64,000 nt of DNA, from assembly GCA_024280485.1 (NCBI GenBank), contig JAJRQB010000018.1:1-64000 (forward strand), given 5' to 3'. This document shows positions 19,299 to 27,743 of this stretch, piece by piece. A model generated the notes under the pieces. The model was not told the DNA's origin. It ran no database searches and saw only the letters and a list, made by a program, of their open reading frames with translations. The stretch's first letter is position 1. The number at the start of each line of letters is the position of its first letter. The position numbers and the translations under genes were made by a program. Source of the stretch: Deltaproteobacteria bacterium. Lineage in GTDB: Bacteria; Desulfobacterota; Desulfuromonadia; Desulfuromonadales; Geopsychrobacteraceae.

Positions 19299-19844
19299 TT
19301 ACATGTCGTGGCAGCTTTCGCAGTCCTCCTCGACACTAAAGGCGGTATCACCATCGTGACAGGCACCACAGGATTCTCCTTCACTCATCTGGTCCATGGT
19401 GTAGCGTGTACTCTTCTGATGGTCAGGGATAAAGACTCCGGTATGACAGTCTCCGCAACTATACATTTCGGTGTGGACACTGTGTGGGAACATGGCATCG
19501 CCGTCTTCAACGGCGAAGGTAATGTCACGCGTTGGATGACAGGAACTACAGTCATCGTCTACAGCGAAGGCTTTGTTGCCATTATGACAGGCACCACAAG
19601 CTTTCCCTTTGCGCATATCATCCATGCTGAATTCGGGATTTTTACTGCGAACAATGTTGTAGACATTGTTGTGGCAGAGTGTGCATTTTTTGCCGAGGGC
19701 TTCAAGGTGGTTGTAGTGGCTGAAGTTGACTGGCCCGGTCGCCTCAACCTCCATGCTAACAATATCGTCAATCCAGCGGGCCGTGGCAAGCTCCGGGATG
19801 AGCAGAGTGAGTGAGAGAACCATAATCATAAGTGTACGCGACAT
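19299..19844 (-). CDS. Periplasmic hexaheme cytochrome (two c7-type triheme domains)
   Basis: Secreted cytochrome of 181 residues. Seen: a signal peptide (about 1-22, ending ATA) and six CxxCH motifs: CTLCH, CGACH, CSSCH, CGDCH, CGACH, CESCH. They form two copies of a three-haem unit, each with a first haem, a G-x-(A/S)CGACH(N/D)G haem and an acidic last haem. This fits the c(7)-type triheme 'nanowire' domain seen singly or in series in Geobacter. A role in periplasmic electron transfer is inferred. It is monocistronic, with GGAGG before ATG. Confidence 0.88.
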   Translation of the reverse strand: MSRTLMIMVLSLTLLIPELATARWIDDIVSMEVEATGPVNFSHYNHLEALGKKCTLCHNNVYNIVRSKNPEFSMDDMRKGKACGACHNGNKAFAVDDDCSSCHPTRDITFAVEDGDAMFPHSVHTEMYSCGDCHTGVFIPDHQKSTRYTMDQMSEGESCGACHDGDTAFSVEEDCESCHDM

Positions 19845-20061
19845 GGGTGTTGCCTCCTGTCAGTAAAAATGAATGAGGTATTATACAGAAAAATGGGCAA
19901 GGGCATAACTGTTATTTTGTCAGTGGTCGGTATGGCGCAACTTGTATCGAGAAAAAGAGCGATAAATAGGGATGAAATGAGTTCTGCGATCTCTTGATAA
20001 GGGGGGCTGGTGGAGATGATGGCGGCATGCTATGGTCCCGCCGCAAGTGAGGACTTACGAA

Positions 20062-21180
20062 ATGGCCCAACCTAAATTTGATTGTTTTGCCGTGACCCCA
20101 CCAGGCGCCGAAGAACTATGCGCTATGGAACTTAATGACCTGGGGATTGAGGCTAGAGCCCAGGCAGGTGGTGTGGTGTTTGAGGCGATTGCCCGCGATC
20201 TCTATCGTGCCAATCTCTGGAGTCGCGTGGCCTCGCGGGTGCTGGTACGACTTGGTGAATTCAAGTGTCGAGATTTTCCTACGCTCTATAAGCAGTTGGT
20301 GAAGCTACCCTGGGGGCGCTTTATCCACCCAGGGCAAGCTTGTGGAGTGCGGGTAAGTTGTCAGATGTCTCGGTTGACTCACAGTGGCAGGATTACCGAA
20401 ACGGTTATATCTGCCGTTACAAAGGTGTTGGGAGAAGATTGCGCAGCTGCCACGACTGAGCAGTTGATCTTTATTCGGATCGAGAATGATGTCTGCATGG
20501 TTTCAATCGACAGTTCTGGAGAATTGCTCCATCGGCGGGGTTATCGTAAGACGACGGTTGCCGCACCTTTACGTGAAAATCTGGCGGCGGCGATTCTACT
20601 TAAACTCGGTTACGACGGATCGCAAGTTTTGATCGATGCGATGACCGGGTCGGGTACTTTTGCCATCGAAGCTGCGATGATTGCTGCCGGAGCAGCGCCG
20701 GGCCGGCTGCGTAAATTTTCTTTCATGGACTGGCCTCGTTTTCGTCATAACGCCTGGACCCTCTGTCTGCAGGAGGCAGAAGTGAAGATAACAGCCCCTG
20801 CGCCAATTCTGGCCATTGATTGTGATCCGCTTGCCATTGCCGCCGCCCGTAAGAATGCCAAAGTTGCAGCGGTTGATTCAATCGTCCAGTTTGAAGAAGG
20901 TTTGATGGAAGAGCTTCAGGCTCCGGCAGCTGAAGGTGTACTGGTCATGAATCCACCCTACGGTGAGCGATTGGGTGATGTTGAGCGATTACGGTCCGTT
21001 TATGCTGATTTTGGTAAGCTTTGTCGTGGGCCTTTTGCAGACTGGACAATTGGCTGGATTTCGGCAAACCGTAAATTTGAACGTGATGCTCAGCTCGGCT
21101 GCCAGCGGCTGTGGTCGTTCTCCAATGGCGGAATTAAGGTTAATGTTCGCAAGCGGTCCGGACGGAAAAAAATAGAATAA
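20062..21180 (+). CDS. THUMP-domain class I RNA methyltransferase (RlmL N-terminal-like)
   Basis: SAM-dependent methyltransferase of 372 residues. Seen: an N-terminal THUMP part with FAVTPPGAEELCAMEL, a central region ending in LHRRGYRK, SAM-binding DAMTGSGTFAIEAA near residue 200 and the catalytic MNPPYGERLG near 305, which is the N-x-P-P-Y motif of N-methyltransferases acting on guanine. Known relatives make m2G in 23S rRNA or tRNA. The exact target is not determinable. The start at 20062 has GAGGA upstream; the frame opens earlier at 20032. Confidence 0.88.
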   Translation: MAQPKFDCFAVTPPGAEELCAMELNDLGIEARAQAGGVVFEAIARDLYRANLWSRVASRVLVRLGEFKCRDFPTLYKQLVKLPWGRFIHPGQACGVRVSCQMSRLTHSGRITETVISAVTKVLGEDCAAATTEQLIFIRIENDVCMVSIDSSGELLHRRGYRKTTVAAPLRENLAAAILLKLGYDGSQVLIDAMTGSGTFAIEAAMIAAGAAPGRLRKFSFMDWPRFRHNAWTLCLQEAEVKITAPAPILAIDCDPLAIAAARKNAKVAAVDSIVQFEEGLMEELQAPAAEGVLVMNPPYGERLGDVERLRSVYADFGKLCRGPFADWTIGWISANRKFERDAQLGCQRLWSFSNGGIKVNVRKRSGRKKIE

Positions 21181-21182
21181 TC

Positions 21183-21211
21183 TTGACTTGTAACCGGGTC
21201 ATCGATATATA
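21183..21211 (+). promoter_or_regulatory. Sigma-70 promoter for rpsU
   Basis: TTGACT at 21183-21188 and TATATA at 21206-21211 with a 17-base spacer, 57 bases before the rpsU start. Confidence 0.6.
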
Positions 21212-21267
21212 GTGCGCTCTTGCGGTTCGCGCCGTAAAATATGGTGTGAAAGCGAGGTGATTATTAC

Positions 21268-21465
21268 ATGGAAATTACAGTCATTGATGGCAACGTTGAA
21301 AAGGCGCTCAAAGTCTTTAAGCGTAAGCTTCAGCAAGAAGGACTTTTCCGTGAAATGAAACAACGGAAGTTCTACGAGAAGCCAAGTATCAAGCGTAAAC
21401 GCAAGGAGAAGGAAGCCCAGCGTCGTCTGCGTAAGAAGCAGCGCGCCATGCGTCGATTCACTTGA
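21268..21465 (+). CDS. rpsU: 30S ribosomal protein S21
   Basis: Small basic protein of 65 residues. Seen: an IDGNVEKALKVFKRKLQ start, FYEKPSIKRKRKEKEAQRR and an arginine/lysine-rich tail, all normal for S21, which sits on the small subunit and aids mRNA engagement. AGGTGA precedes the start. It has its own promoter and a strong terminator, so it is monocistronic. Confidence 0.97.
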   Translation: MEITVIDGNVEKALKVFKRKLQQEGLFREMKQRKFYEKPSIKRKRKEKEAQRRLRKKQRAMRRFT

Positions 21466-21485
21466 GAAACAGCAACATCGTTTAA

Positions 21486-21527
21486 TAAAAAAGGCGATTC
21501 CCTTTCACGGGAATCGCCTTTTTTTAT
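21486..21527. terminator. Bidirectional rho-independent terminator between rpsU and gap
   Basis: GGCGATTCCC pairs with GGGAATCGCC across TTTCAC, flanked by A-runs on the left and T-runs on the right, so it can work for rpsU (+) and for gap (-). Confidence 0.85.
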
Positions 21528-21531
21528 CTTG

Positions 21532-21564
21532 CAGTCGCTCTTTCTAACTAAGAAAGAGCGACTG
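21532..21564. terminator. Second perfect 14-bp hairpin between rpsU and gap
   Basis: CAGTCGCTCTTTCT at 21532-21545 pairs perfectly with AGAAAGAGCGACTG at 21551-21564, loop AACTA. There is no T-run of its own; it lies between the gap stop and the main terminator and may protect 3' ends. Confidence 0.5.
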
Positions 21565-21570
21565 ATCTAT

Positions 21571-23013
21571 TTACTGCGGAAACGTTTTGAGCTTAAGACC
21601 GGAGATCTCTTCGACAAAGCGGACGACCTGATAGCTGTAACCGAACTCGTTGTCATACCAGATGTAAAGGACACACCGGTTGCCATCGACAATAGTGGCA
21701 AGTGAATCAACCACTCCAGCGTAACGTGAACCGACCATATCGGACGAGACGGCATCAGGTGAGTTGGTGAAATCGATCTGCTCCTGGAGTGGCGAGTTCA
21801 GTGAGACGTCACGCAAGTAGGCATTGACCTCCTCAATGCTGGTCTCTTTTCCGAGAGTCAGATTAAGGATAGCAAGCGAAACATTCGGGGTCGGCACCCG
21901 AATCGCGTTGCCAGTTAACTTGCCCGCTAGTTCCGGTAGGACTTTTGCGACTGCTTTCGCGGCACCAGTCTCAGTAATGACCATATTCAGCGGTGCACTA
22001 CGGCCGCGGCGATTTTTAGTGTGATAGTTATCGATCAGGTTTTGATCATTGGTGTAACTGTGACAAGTTTCAACGTGACCGTTGACAATACTGAATTGAT
22101 CATTGATCGCTTTGAGCACCGGTACAATTGCGTTGGTTGTGCAACTGGCCGCTGAGAAGATTTTTTCACCAGTTTTAATATCATCATTGTTCACACCATA
22201 GACAATATTCGGGATATCACCTTTACCCGGTGCGGTCAGCATAACCTGAGAGACGCCCTTCGATTTCAGGTGCAGACCGAGGCCTTCACGGTCACGCCAT
22301 TTGCCGGTGTTGTCGATGACAATGGCATTGTTGATTCCGTACTGGCTGTAGTCGACTTTATCAGGGGCGTCGGCGTAGATGATACGGATCATGTTGCCAT
22401 TGGCAATGATCGCGTTCTCCTCTTCATCGATTCTGATCGTCCCCTCAAAGTGGCCATGTACCGAATCGCGACGTAACAAACTGGCACGTCTGGTCAGGTC
22501 GTCGTCACTTCCTTTACGGACCACCGCGGCACGTAGACGTAATTTATTGCCTCCGCCAACCTGGTCAATCATGATCCTCGCCAGCAGACGGCCGATACGG
22601 CCAAAGCCGTAGAGAACAACATCGCGTGGCTCACTCAGTTGATGGGAACGCCCGGTATTCAGTGGTGCCAATTCTTGTGCGATATAGGCGTCAATATCTG
22701 TAACCTTCTGCTCTTGAGCCGCAATGGCTAACTTGGCCAGATCGATCCGCCCTGGTGCCAGGTCGAGTTTTTCCAAAGCCTGCAGAATCGGGAAGGTATC
22801 GGTGACCCAGAGTTCTTTATCAATTATCTGACGTGCATAACGATGGACGCGTAAAATATCGATGGTCGATTGGTGTACCAATGAACGATTAAAGATGGTG
22901 CAGATCACTTCCCGATCGCGATAAAGTCGCCCGATCAAAGAGATCATCGCTTCAGCGATTTCTTCGCGTTGTTTCCAATCTTTAAAATATTTCTCGTCTT
23001 TTCCAGCAGCCAT
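21571..23013 (-). CDS. gap: Glyceraldehyde-3-phosphate dehydrogenase, long (480-residue) form
   Basis: Glycolytic/gluconeogenic enzyme. Seen: an unusual N-terminal extension of about 130 helical residues, then the NAD-binding YGFGRIGRLLAR, the active-site SAASCTTNAIVP with the catalytic Cys, the partner His in VETCHSYTNDQ and the C-terminal WYDNEFGYSYQV. In place of the common NASCTTNCLAP there is Ala after CTTN. Long GAPDHs of this length occur in several bacterial groups beside ordinary 330-residue forms. It is divergent from fba, the next glycolytic enzyme, across 292 bases. Confidence 0.93.
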   Translation of the reverse strand: MAAGKDEKYFKDWKQREEIAEAMISLIGRLYRDREVICTIFNRSLVHQSTIDILRVHRYARQIIDKELWVTDTFPILQALEKLDLAPGRIDLAKLAIAAQEQKVTDIDAYIAQELAPLNTGRSHQLSEPRDVVLYGFGRIGRLLARIMIDQVGGGNKLRLRAAVVRKGSDDDLTRRASLLRRDSVHGHFEGTIRIDEEENAIIANGNMIRIIYADAPDKVDYSQYGINNAIVIDNTGKWRDREGLGLHLKSKGVSQVMLTAPGKGDIPNIVYGVNNDDIKTGEKIFSAASCTTNAIVPVLKAINDQFSIVNGHVETCHSYTNDQNLIDNYHTKNRRGRSAPLNMVITETGAAKAVAKVLPELAGKLTGNAIRVPTPNVSLAILNLTLGKETSIEEVNAYLRDVSLNSPLQEQIDFTNSPDAVSSDMVGSRYAGVVDSLATIVDGNRCVLYIWYDNEFGYSYQVVRFVEEISGLKLKTFPQ

Positions 23014-23305
23014 TTACCAGGCCCTTTCCTGTGTCAGTGCCTTAAGGCACAGGTGAGGTGTTGAAAATTTACTTTTCTTTTGGTTTCATATTGCTTTTGG
23101 CGGTGAATTCGCCGGTATACTAATCGAAATAACAGGGTGACGCAATACCGCTCTGTCTTTCATGGTGTCGGCAGGGAGACGAATTATATAAATTGTGGGT
23201 GAAAGCTGGACAACCTTAGGATCTGCTGATAATAGTATTTGGTGAACCTAGGAGAATATCTGAATAATCAGGTCGATTTTTATCCTATCAGAGGAGCGAG
23301 AATAT

Positions 23306-24286
23306 ATGAGTAAAGTTGTCAGTTACAAGGACATAGGGCTAGTCAATTCACGCGAATTATTCCGTCACGCTGTTGCCGGTGGCTATGCCATCCCTGCATA
23401 TAATTTTAACAACCTTGAACAGTTGCAGGCCATCGTTATTGCCTGTGCTGAAACTCGTTCGCCAGTCATTATACAGGTCAGCAAAGGCGCTCGAAACTAT
23501 GCCAATGAAACCATGCTCAAGTACATGGCAATGGGTGCGGTTGAGATGGCTCGCGAGATTGGAGTTGACCTGCCGATCGTTCTCCACCTCGATCATGGTG
23601 ATTCTTTTGAGTTATGCAAATCATGCATCGACTCAGGATTCTCTTCGGTTATGATCGATGGCTCGCACCTCCCTTACGATGAGAACGTGGCCTTAACCAG
23701 CAAGGTCGTTGAATATGCCCATCAGCATGATGTGACAGTTGAAGGTGAACTCGGTGTGCTGGCCGGGATTGAGGACGAAGTTGTGGCCGAAGAGTCGACC
23801 TACACCCAACCGGATGAGGTTGAGGATTTTGTTCAAAAAACCGGGGTCGATTCCCTGGCGATTTCTATCGGCACCAGCCATGGAGCCTTTAAGTTTAAGT
23901 TGAAGGAAGGGGAGTCTGCTCCTCCTTTACGTTTTGATATCCTTGAAGAGATCGAAAAACGGATCCCCGGCTTTCCCATTGTCCTGCATGGTGCTAGTAG
24001 CGTCGTGCAAGCCTATGTTGAGCTGATAAATCAGTATGGCGGAAAGATGGAGGGTGCGGTTGGTGTTTCGGAAGACCAGCTAAGGCGTGCGGCGAAGAGT
24101 GCGGTTTGTAAAATCAACATCGATTCTGATGGGCGTTTGGCGGTGACTGCCAAGGTCCGCGAGTTTCTCGCCAACAACCCTGGTGAATTTGACCCACGTA
24201 AGTATCTTGGTGCTGCACGTAGCGAATTAGTTGAATTGATTAAACATAAGAATCAGGCGGTGCTTGGGAGTGCAGGAAAAGCATAG
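23306..24286 (+). CDS. fba: Class II fructose-bisphosphate aldolase
   Basis: Zinc-dependent aldolase of 326 residues that joins or splits fructose-1,6-bisphosphate. Seen: AIPAYNFNNLEQLQAI near residue 28, VLHLDHGDSFELC near 92 with the catalytic Asp and a zinc His, the EGELGVLAG segment near 143, GTSHGAFK near 190 and VLHGASS near 230. GAGGAGCG lies before ATG 23306. Divergent pairing with gap suggests joint control of central carbon flow. Confidence 0.93.
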   Translation: MSKVVSYKDIGLVNSRELFRHAVAGGYAIPAYNFNNLEQLQAIVIACAETRSPVIIQVSKGARNYANETMLKYMAMGAVEMAREIGVDLPIVLHLDHGDSFELCKSCIDSGFSSVMIDGSHLPYDENVALTSKVVEYAHQHDVTVEGELGVLAGIEDEVVAEESTYTQPDEVEDFVQKTGVDSLAISIGTSHGAFKFKLKEGESAPPLRFDILEEIEKRIPGFPIVLHGASSVVQAYVELINQYGGKMEGAVGVSEDQLRRAAKSAVCKINIDSDGRLAVTAKVREFLANNPGEFDPRKYLGAARSELVELIKHKNQAVLGSAGKA

Positions 24287-24313
24287 TTCACGCTGATCTA
24301 TTTGAATTTACAG

Positions 24314-24358
24314 TTTAAAACAAGGGCGACCTGAAGAACAGGTCGCCCTTGTTTTAAA
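24314..24358. terminator. Perfect 20-bp bidirectional terminator between fba and the ChaN-like gene
   Basis: A stem at 24314-24333 pairs without mismatch with 24339-24358 across an AAGAA loop; the GC core is CAAGGGCGACCTG, flanked by AAAA and TTTT. It abuts the stop codon of the convergent lipoprotein gene, serving both. Confidence 0.85.
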
Positions 24359-25567
24359 TCAGAGTGACACAGGCAGAAGCAGAATTTCTTCGCCGCGCTG
24401 CAGACTGAGTTGAATCTCATCCCCATCTTTCAGGTTCATCAACAGGTAAAGTAGCTCAAAGCGATCATACAGCCTTATCTCGTCGGCTTGAAGCAGCAGA
24501 TCGTCTTTGTTAATTCCGGATTTTTCGGCGATTGAATTGGGCATCACCATTTTGACCAGCACCCCTTGAGGATCATCTTCGATTGCAATCCCGAGTTTGA
24601 CACCAACGTCGACCTTTTCATAGCTCGTCAGTTTCAGATAGTCCCAGGCGCGCATCGGAAACCGTGGCATGTTGACATCCATTAATTGTGCCTCGCGTTC
24701 CTTAGAGAGTTCAACTTCACGCGAACCGATCAGGAGATAGGAGACTGGCAGACGTCGATGCAGACGACGTGGGATGCCGAAACCGTAACGCACATGGTTT
24801 CCTCCCGCGACCACTACGACCTGTCGATCCAGGCCGTCAGAGCTTTGCAGGTAAGTCGCAAGGTTCTGGGCCATGGTTTCATCCCACAGTGTCTGCACGC
24901 GGATGAAGCCGTCACTCCTGGCCTTGCCCATGCTATGGCCGCTGTAGATACTTTCTGCCATCGCCCGCTGGTAGGGGTCATGAAAATCAAGTTCAGGCAG
25001 TTGGGCGCTCAACTCTTCTGGTAACTCAGTCAATGGCGTCCGCCCGACCTTCCTTACCAACGTTTTCGGCGCATTCAATGCGATCACCGGGATCTGGTTG
25101 TCTCGGCAGAAAGTGAGTAGCGGGCGATAGAGGGCAAAGTTCATTCGCCAGTTCTTAAACCAGTCAACTTCACGTAAGAACTCTTTCTCCTCAAGTTCCC
25201 CTGCACTCCAGCGATCAAGTAGCGGCTGTTGTTCCGGGGTGAACATCTCCATGGCCAGGGCCAGCTTGCCTGGGCTTTTCTGTTGTAGCCCCTGTAGAAT
25301 ATCAAGTTGAAATTGGTGCGAGGCCGGGTTGTCATGGGTTTCGCCAATAAAGATAACCCGCGTATCTCCGATCGCTTCAAGCATCTCTGCAGGATCAAGT
25401 TTGTGCCCGGTTGGCTGATGAAATATGTCTCCAACCCTGGGCTGGAGAAGTGGGTAGGGTGATTCAGGGTTGCCGATTAGCTTCGGACTGGCGCTACAAG
25501 CTGTGAGTAAAAGGAGGATCAAACCAAAAGCGGAGGTATTGAATCTTGAGACCAGAGTCAGTTTCAT
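24359..25567 (-). CDS. ChaN-family lipoprotein with C-terminal PDZ domain
   Basis: Predicted outer-membrane or periplasmic lipoprotein of 402 residues. Seen: a signal peptide with lipobox LTAC near residues 21-24, then a ChaN/EreA-like domain with VIFIGETHDNPASH near 70, LALAMEMF near 100 and VVVAGGNHVRYG near 250. A PDZ-like module follows at about 315-400 (GVLVKMVMPNSIAEKSG, LLQADE). Known: Campylobacter ChaN binds haem and is iron-regulated. In a cytochrome-rich organism a haem or iron role is plausible but unproved. The PDZ addition is worth noting. Confidence 0.78.
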   Translation of the reverse strand: MKLTLVSRFNTSAFGLILLLLTACSASPKLIGNPESPYPLLQPRVGDIFHQPTGHKLDPAEMLEAIGDTRVIFIGETHDNPASHQFQLDILQGLQQKSPGKLALAMEMFTPEQQPLLDRWSAGELEEKEFLREVDWFKNWRMNFALYRPLLTFCRDNQIPVIALNAPKTLVRKVGRTPLTELPEELSAQLPELDFHDPYQRAMAESIYSGHSMGKARSDGFIRVQTLWDETMAQNLATYLQSSDGLDRQVVVVAGGNHVRYGFGIPRRLHRRLPVSYLLIGSREVELSKEREAQLMDVNMPRFPMRAWDYLKLTSYEKVDVGVKLGIAIEDDPQGVLVKMVMPNSIAEKSGINKDDLLLQADEIRLYDRFELLYLLMNLKDGDEIQLSLQRGEEILLLPVSL

Positions 25568-25772
25568 CTGTACTTATTCCTGGAGCCGGAGGTTGATGGA
25601 AAGATAGCTGCTTTTTCTATGCTGCTGATTAGAGCACGAGCTGTGAATCCCTTTCAAGGGGAAGGGGTCAGCAAGGCGTTGAAACACTGACTTTTTTATT
25701 GACATCAAAACGTAGATCGATATTATTCGCTCCTGACTTTTTGATTAGTATAACTAAACTCGGGAGAATACG

Positions 25773-26324
25773 GTGAATATCGGAGCTCGGTTGAAACGGC
25801 TCAGAATGCTGGATGCGTTGACACAGGAAGAACTTGCCAGTCGGACAAATCTGACCAAGGGGTATATCTCCCAACTGGAGAATGACACCACCTGCCCGTC
25901 GATTGCGACTCTCAAGGATCTCCTTGATGTATTTGGCGTCAGCATGCAGGAGTTTTTTAGTGAGCCGGTTGAGACCGAGGTGGTGTTCGGCAGTAGCGCG
26001 CGAGTGCAATCGAGTGCAGATGGCGAAGCGATCAAGGTTGAGTTGCTGGTTCCTGGCGCACAGAATCGCGATCTGGACCCCGCTCTGGTGACCCTTGCGC
26101 CAGGGGCCGAGATGGCGCTGCAGGATGTCCATGAAGGGGAAGAGTTCGGTTATCTGCTGCTTGGTCGGGTGCAGGTTCAGCTCGACGATCGACAATATGT
26201 GGTCAAGAAGGATGAATGTTTCCTCTTTACTGCGGACCGACGGCACAGCGTACGTAATATTGGCAAGGGACCAGCGAAAATTCTTTGGGTTGTTACACCG
26301 CCAACCTTTGATTACACAGGTTGA
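25773..26324 (+). CDS. XRE-family regulator with cupin domain (PuuR-like)
   Basis: Transcription factor of 183 residues. Seen: an HTH_3 domain at residues 3-60 (RLKRLRMLDALTQEELA, GYISQLENDTTCPSIATL) and a cupin domain at about 110-180 (ALQDVHEGEEFGYLLLGRV, FTADRRHSVRNIG). Known: this architecture includes PuuR and SutR, which sense small metabolites. It starts at GTG 25773 after GGGAG. Because the next three genes make polyamines, I infer it controls that cluster in response to a polyamine or precursor. Confidence 0.85.
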   Translation: MNIGARLKRLRMLDALTQEELASRTNLTKGYISQLENDTTCPSIATLKDLLDVFGVSMQEFFSEPVETEVVFGSSARVQSSADGEAIKVELLVPGAQNRDLDPALVTLAPGAEMALQDVHEGEEFGYLLLGRVQVQLDDRQYVVKKDECFLFTADRRHSVRNIGKGPAKILWVVTPPTFDYTG

Positions 26325-26385
26325 CGAGAGACAAGGTTTACTCCTGCGACCTCAATAAAGGTGACAGGACAGAAGGAGAGTTGTT

Positions 26386-27582
26386 ATGAGCAAGGTACTG
26401 ATTATCGGAGCTGGTGGTGTGAGTCGGGTTGTGGTTCATAAATGCGCCCAGCGTCCCGATATCTTCTCTTCTATTACGTTGGCCTCCCGGACTCTGTCCC
26501 GCTGCGATGCGATTGCCGCAGAGATTAAAAATATTAAGGTTGCGACGGCCCAGATCGATGCAGACGATGTGCCGCAACTGGTCGCTCTGCTTAAACAGGA
26601 AAAGCCGCAGTTGGTTATTAACGTTGCACTCCCCTATCAGGATCTGACCATCATGGATGCCTGCCTTGAGACCGGCGTCGATTATCTCGATACCGCCAAT
26701 TATGAACCGCTCGACACCGCGCGCTTTGAATACAGTTGGCAGTGGGCCTACCAGGAGCGCTTTAAGAAGAAGGGAATCATGGCCCTCTTGGGGAGTGGTT
26801 TCGATCCGGGCATGACCAATGTCTATACGGCGCTGGCGGCGAAAAATTACCTTGATGAGATCGAGGAGCTTGATATTATCGATGCCAACGCTGGCAACCA
26901 CGGGCTCCCTTTTGCAACCAACTTTAATCCGGAGATCAATATCCGCGAGATCACCGCAGCTTGTCGACACTGGGAGGACGGCGCTTTTGTCGAGACCCCA
27001 GCCTTGTCGACCAAGCGTAGTTTTAACTTTCCCGAAGGGATCGGGCCGATGAATATCTATCGCCTCTATCACGAGGAGATGGAGTCGTTGGTTAAGCACT
27101 TCCCGAGCATCAAGAAGGCCCAGTTCTGGATGACCTTCTCCGATAACTACCTCAAGCACCTTGAGGTCTTGCAGAATGTTGGTATGACCCGCATCGATGA
27201 GGTTGAATTTGAGGGACAGAAGATCGTGCCGATCCAGTTTCTAAAGGCGCTACTCCCTGACCCCGCAACGCTTGGGCCCTTGACCAAGGGGAAGACCTGT
27301 ATCGGCGTCATCGCTCGCGGTAAGAAGGACGGGCGGCGCAAGCAGGTTTATATCTACAATATCTGCGATCATGAGGCCTGCTATGCCGAGACCAATTCCC
27401 AGGCGATTAGCTACACCACCGGAGTGCCGGCGGTGACCGGAGCGATCATGATGCTGAATAAAGCCTGGCACGCGCCGGGGGTCTGGAACATGGAGCAGTT
27501 CGATCCCGAGCCCTTCATGGCCGAGGTCGGGCCTATGGGGTTGCCCCACGTTGTTATTGAAGGTGAATGGCCTTCGCTTTAG
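26386..27582 (+). CDS. Carboxynorspermidine/carboxyspermidine dehydrogenase (saccharopine dehydrogenase family)
   Basis: NADPH-dependent enzyme of 398 residues. Known: CANSDH condenses aspartate semialdehyde with diaminopropane or putrescine to make carboxynorspermidine or carboxyspermidine. Seen: the N-terminal Rossmann motif IIGAGGVSRVVVHKCAQ, GVDYLDTANYEP near residue 102, LLGSGFDPGMTNVY near 133 and ITAACRHWED. The cofactor fold is that of saccharopine dehydrogenase, but the next gene is the matching decarboxylase, which fixes the pathway. AAGGAGAG precedes ATG 26386. It lies 61 bases after the regulator. Confidence 0.88.
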   Translation: MSKVLIIGAGGVSRVVVHKCAQRPDIFSSITLASRTLSRCDAIAAEIKNIKVATAQIDADDVPQLVALLKQEKPQLVINVALPYQDLTIMDACLETGVDYLDTANYEPLDTARFEYSWQWAYQERFKKKGIMALLGSGFDPGMTNVYTALAAKNYLDEIEELDIIDANAGNHGLPFATNFNPEINIREITAACRHWEDGAFVETPALSTKRSFNFPEGIGPMNIYRLYHEEMESLVKHFPSIKKAQFWMTFSDNYLKHLEVLQNVGMTRIDEVEFEGQKIVPIQFLKALLPDPATLGPLTKGKTCIGVIARGKKDGRRKQVYIYNICDHEACYAETNSQAISYTTGVPAVTGAIMMLNKAWHAPGVWNMEQFDPEPFMAEVGPMGLPHVVIEGEWPSL

Positions 27583-27610
27583 TGGTAGGAATCCGGCTTT
27601 TGCGCCAACT

Positions 27611-27680
27611 CGGCGTTGTCGGCGTCAATCGCTTGTGCGACCTAGCTTCCGCTAGGCCTCCGCGCTCTTCCTTGACGCCT
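27611..27680. repeat. Cruciform-type intergenic repeat inside the polyamine cluster
   Basis: Outer arms GGCGTCAA (27621-27628) and TTGACGCC (27672-27679) enclose an inner stem CCTAGC (27641-27646) and GCTAGG (27651-27656). It is GC-rich and non-coding, and it resembles dispersed palindromic elements of proteobacterial chromosomes. Only one copy is in the window. Confidence 0.5.
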
Positions 27681-27743
27681 TGATTTGACGTAAAATCCGC
27701 ATCCCGGGTGTCGTTGTGATTGATGAAGAAGGATAGACTTTAA

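Noticed and set aside
26338-27159. A 273-residue minus-strand frame opposite the carboxynorspermidine dehydrogenase gene
   Set aside because: It overlaps a well-recognised gene with a strong ribosome site, and its translation has no family resemblance.
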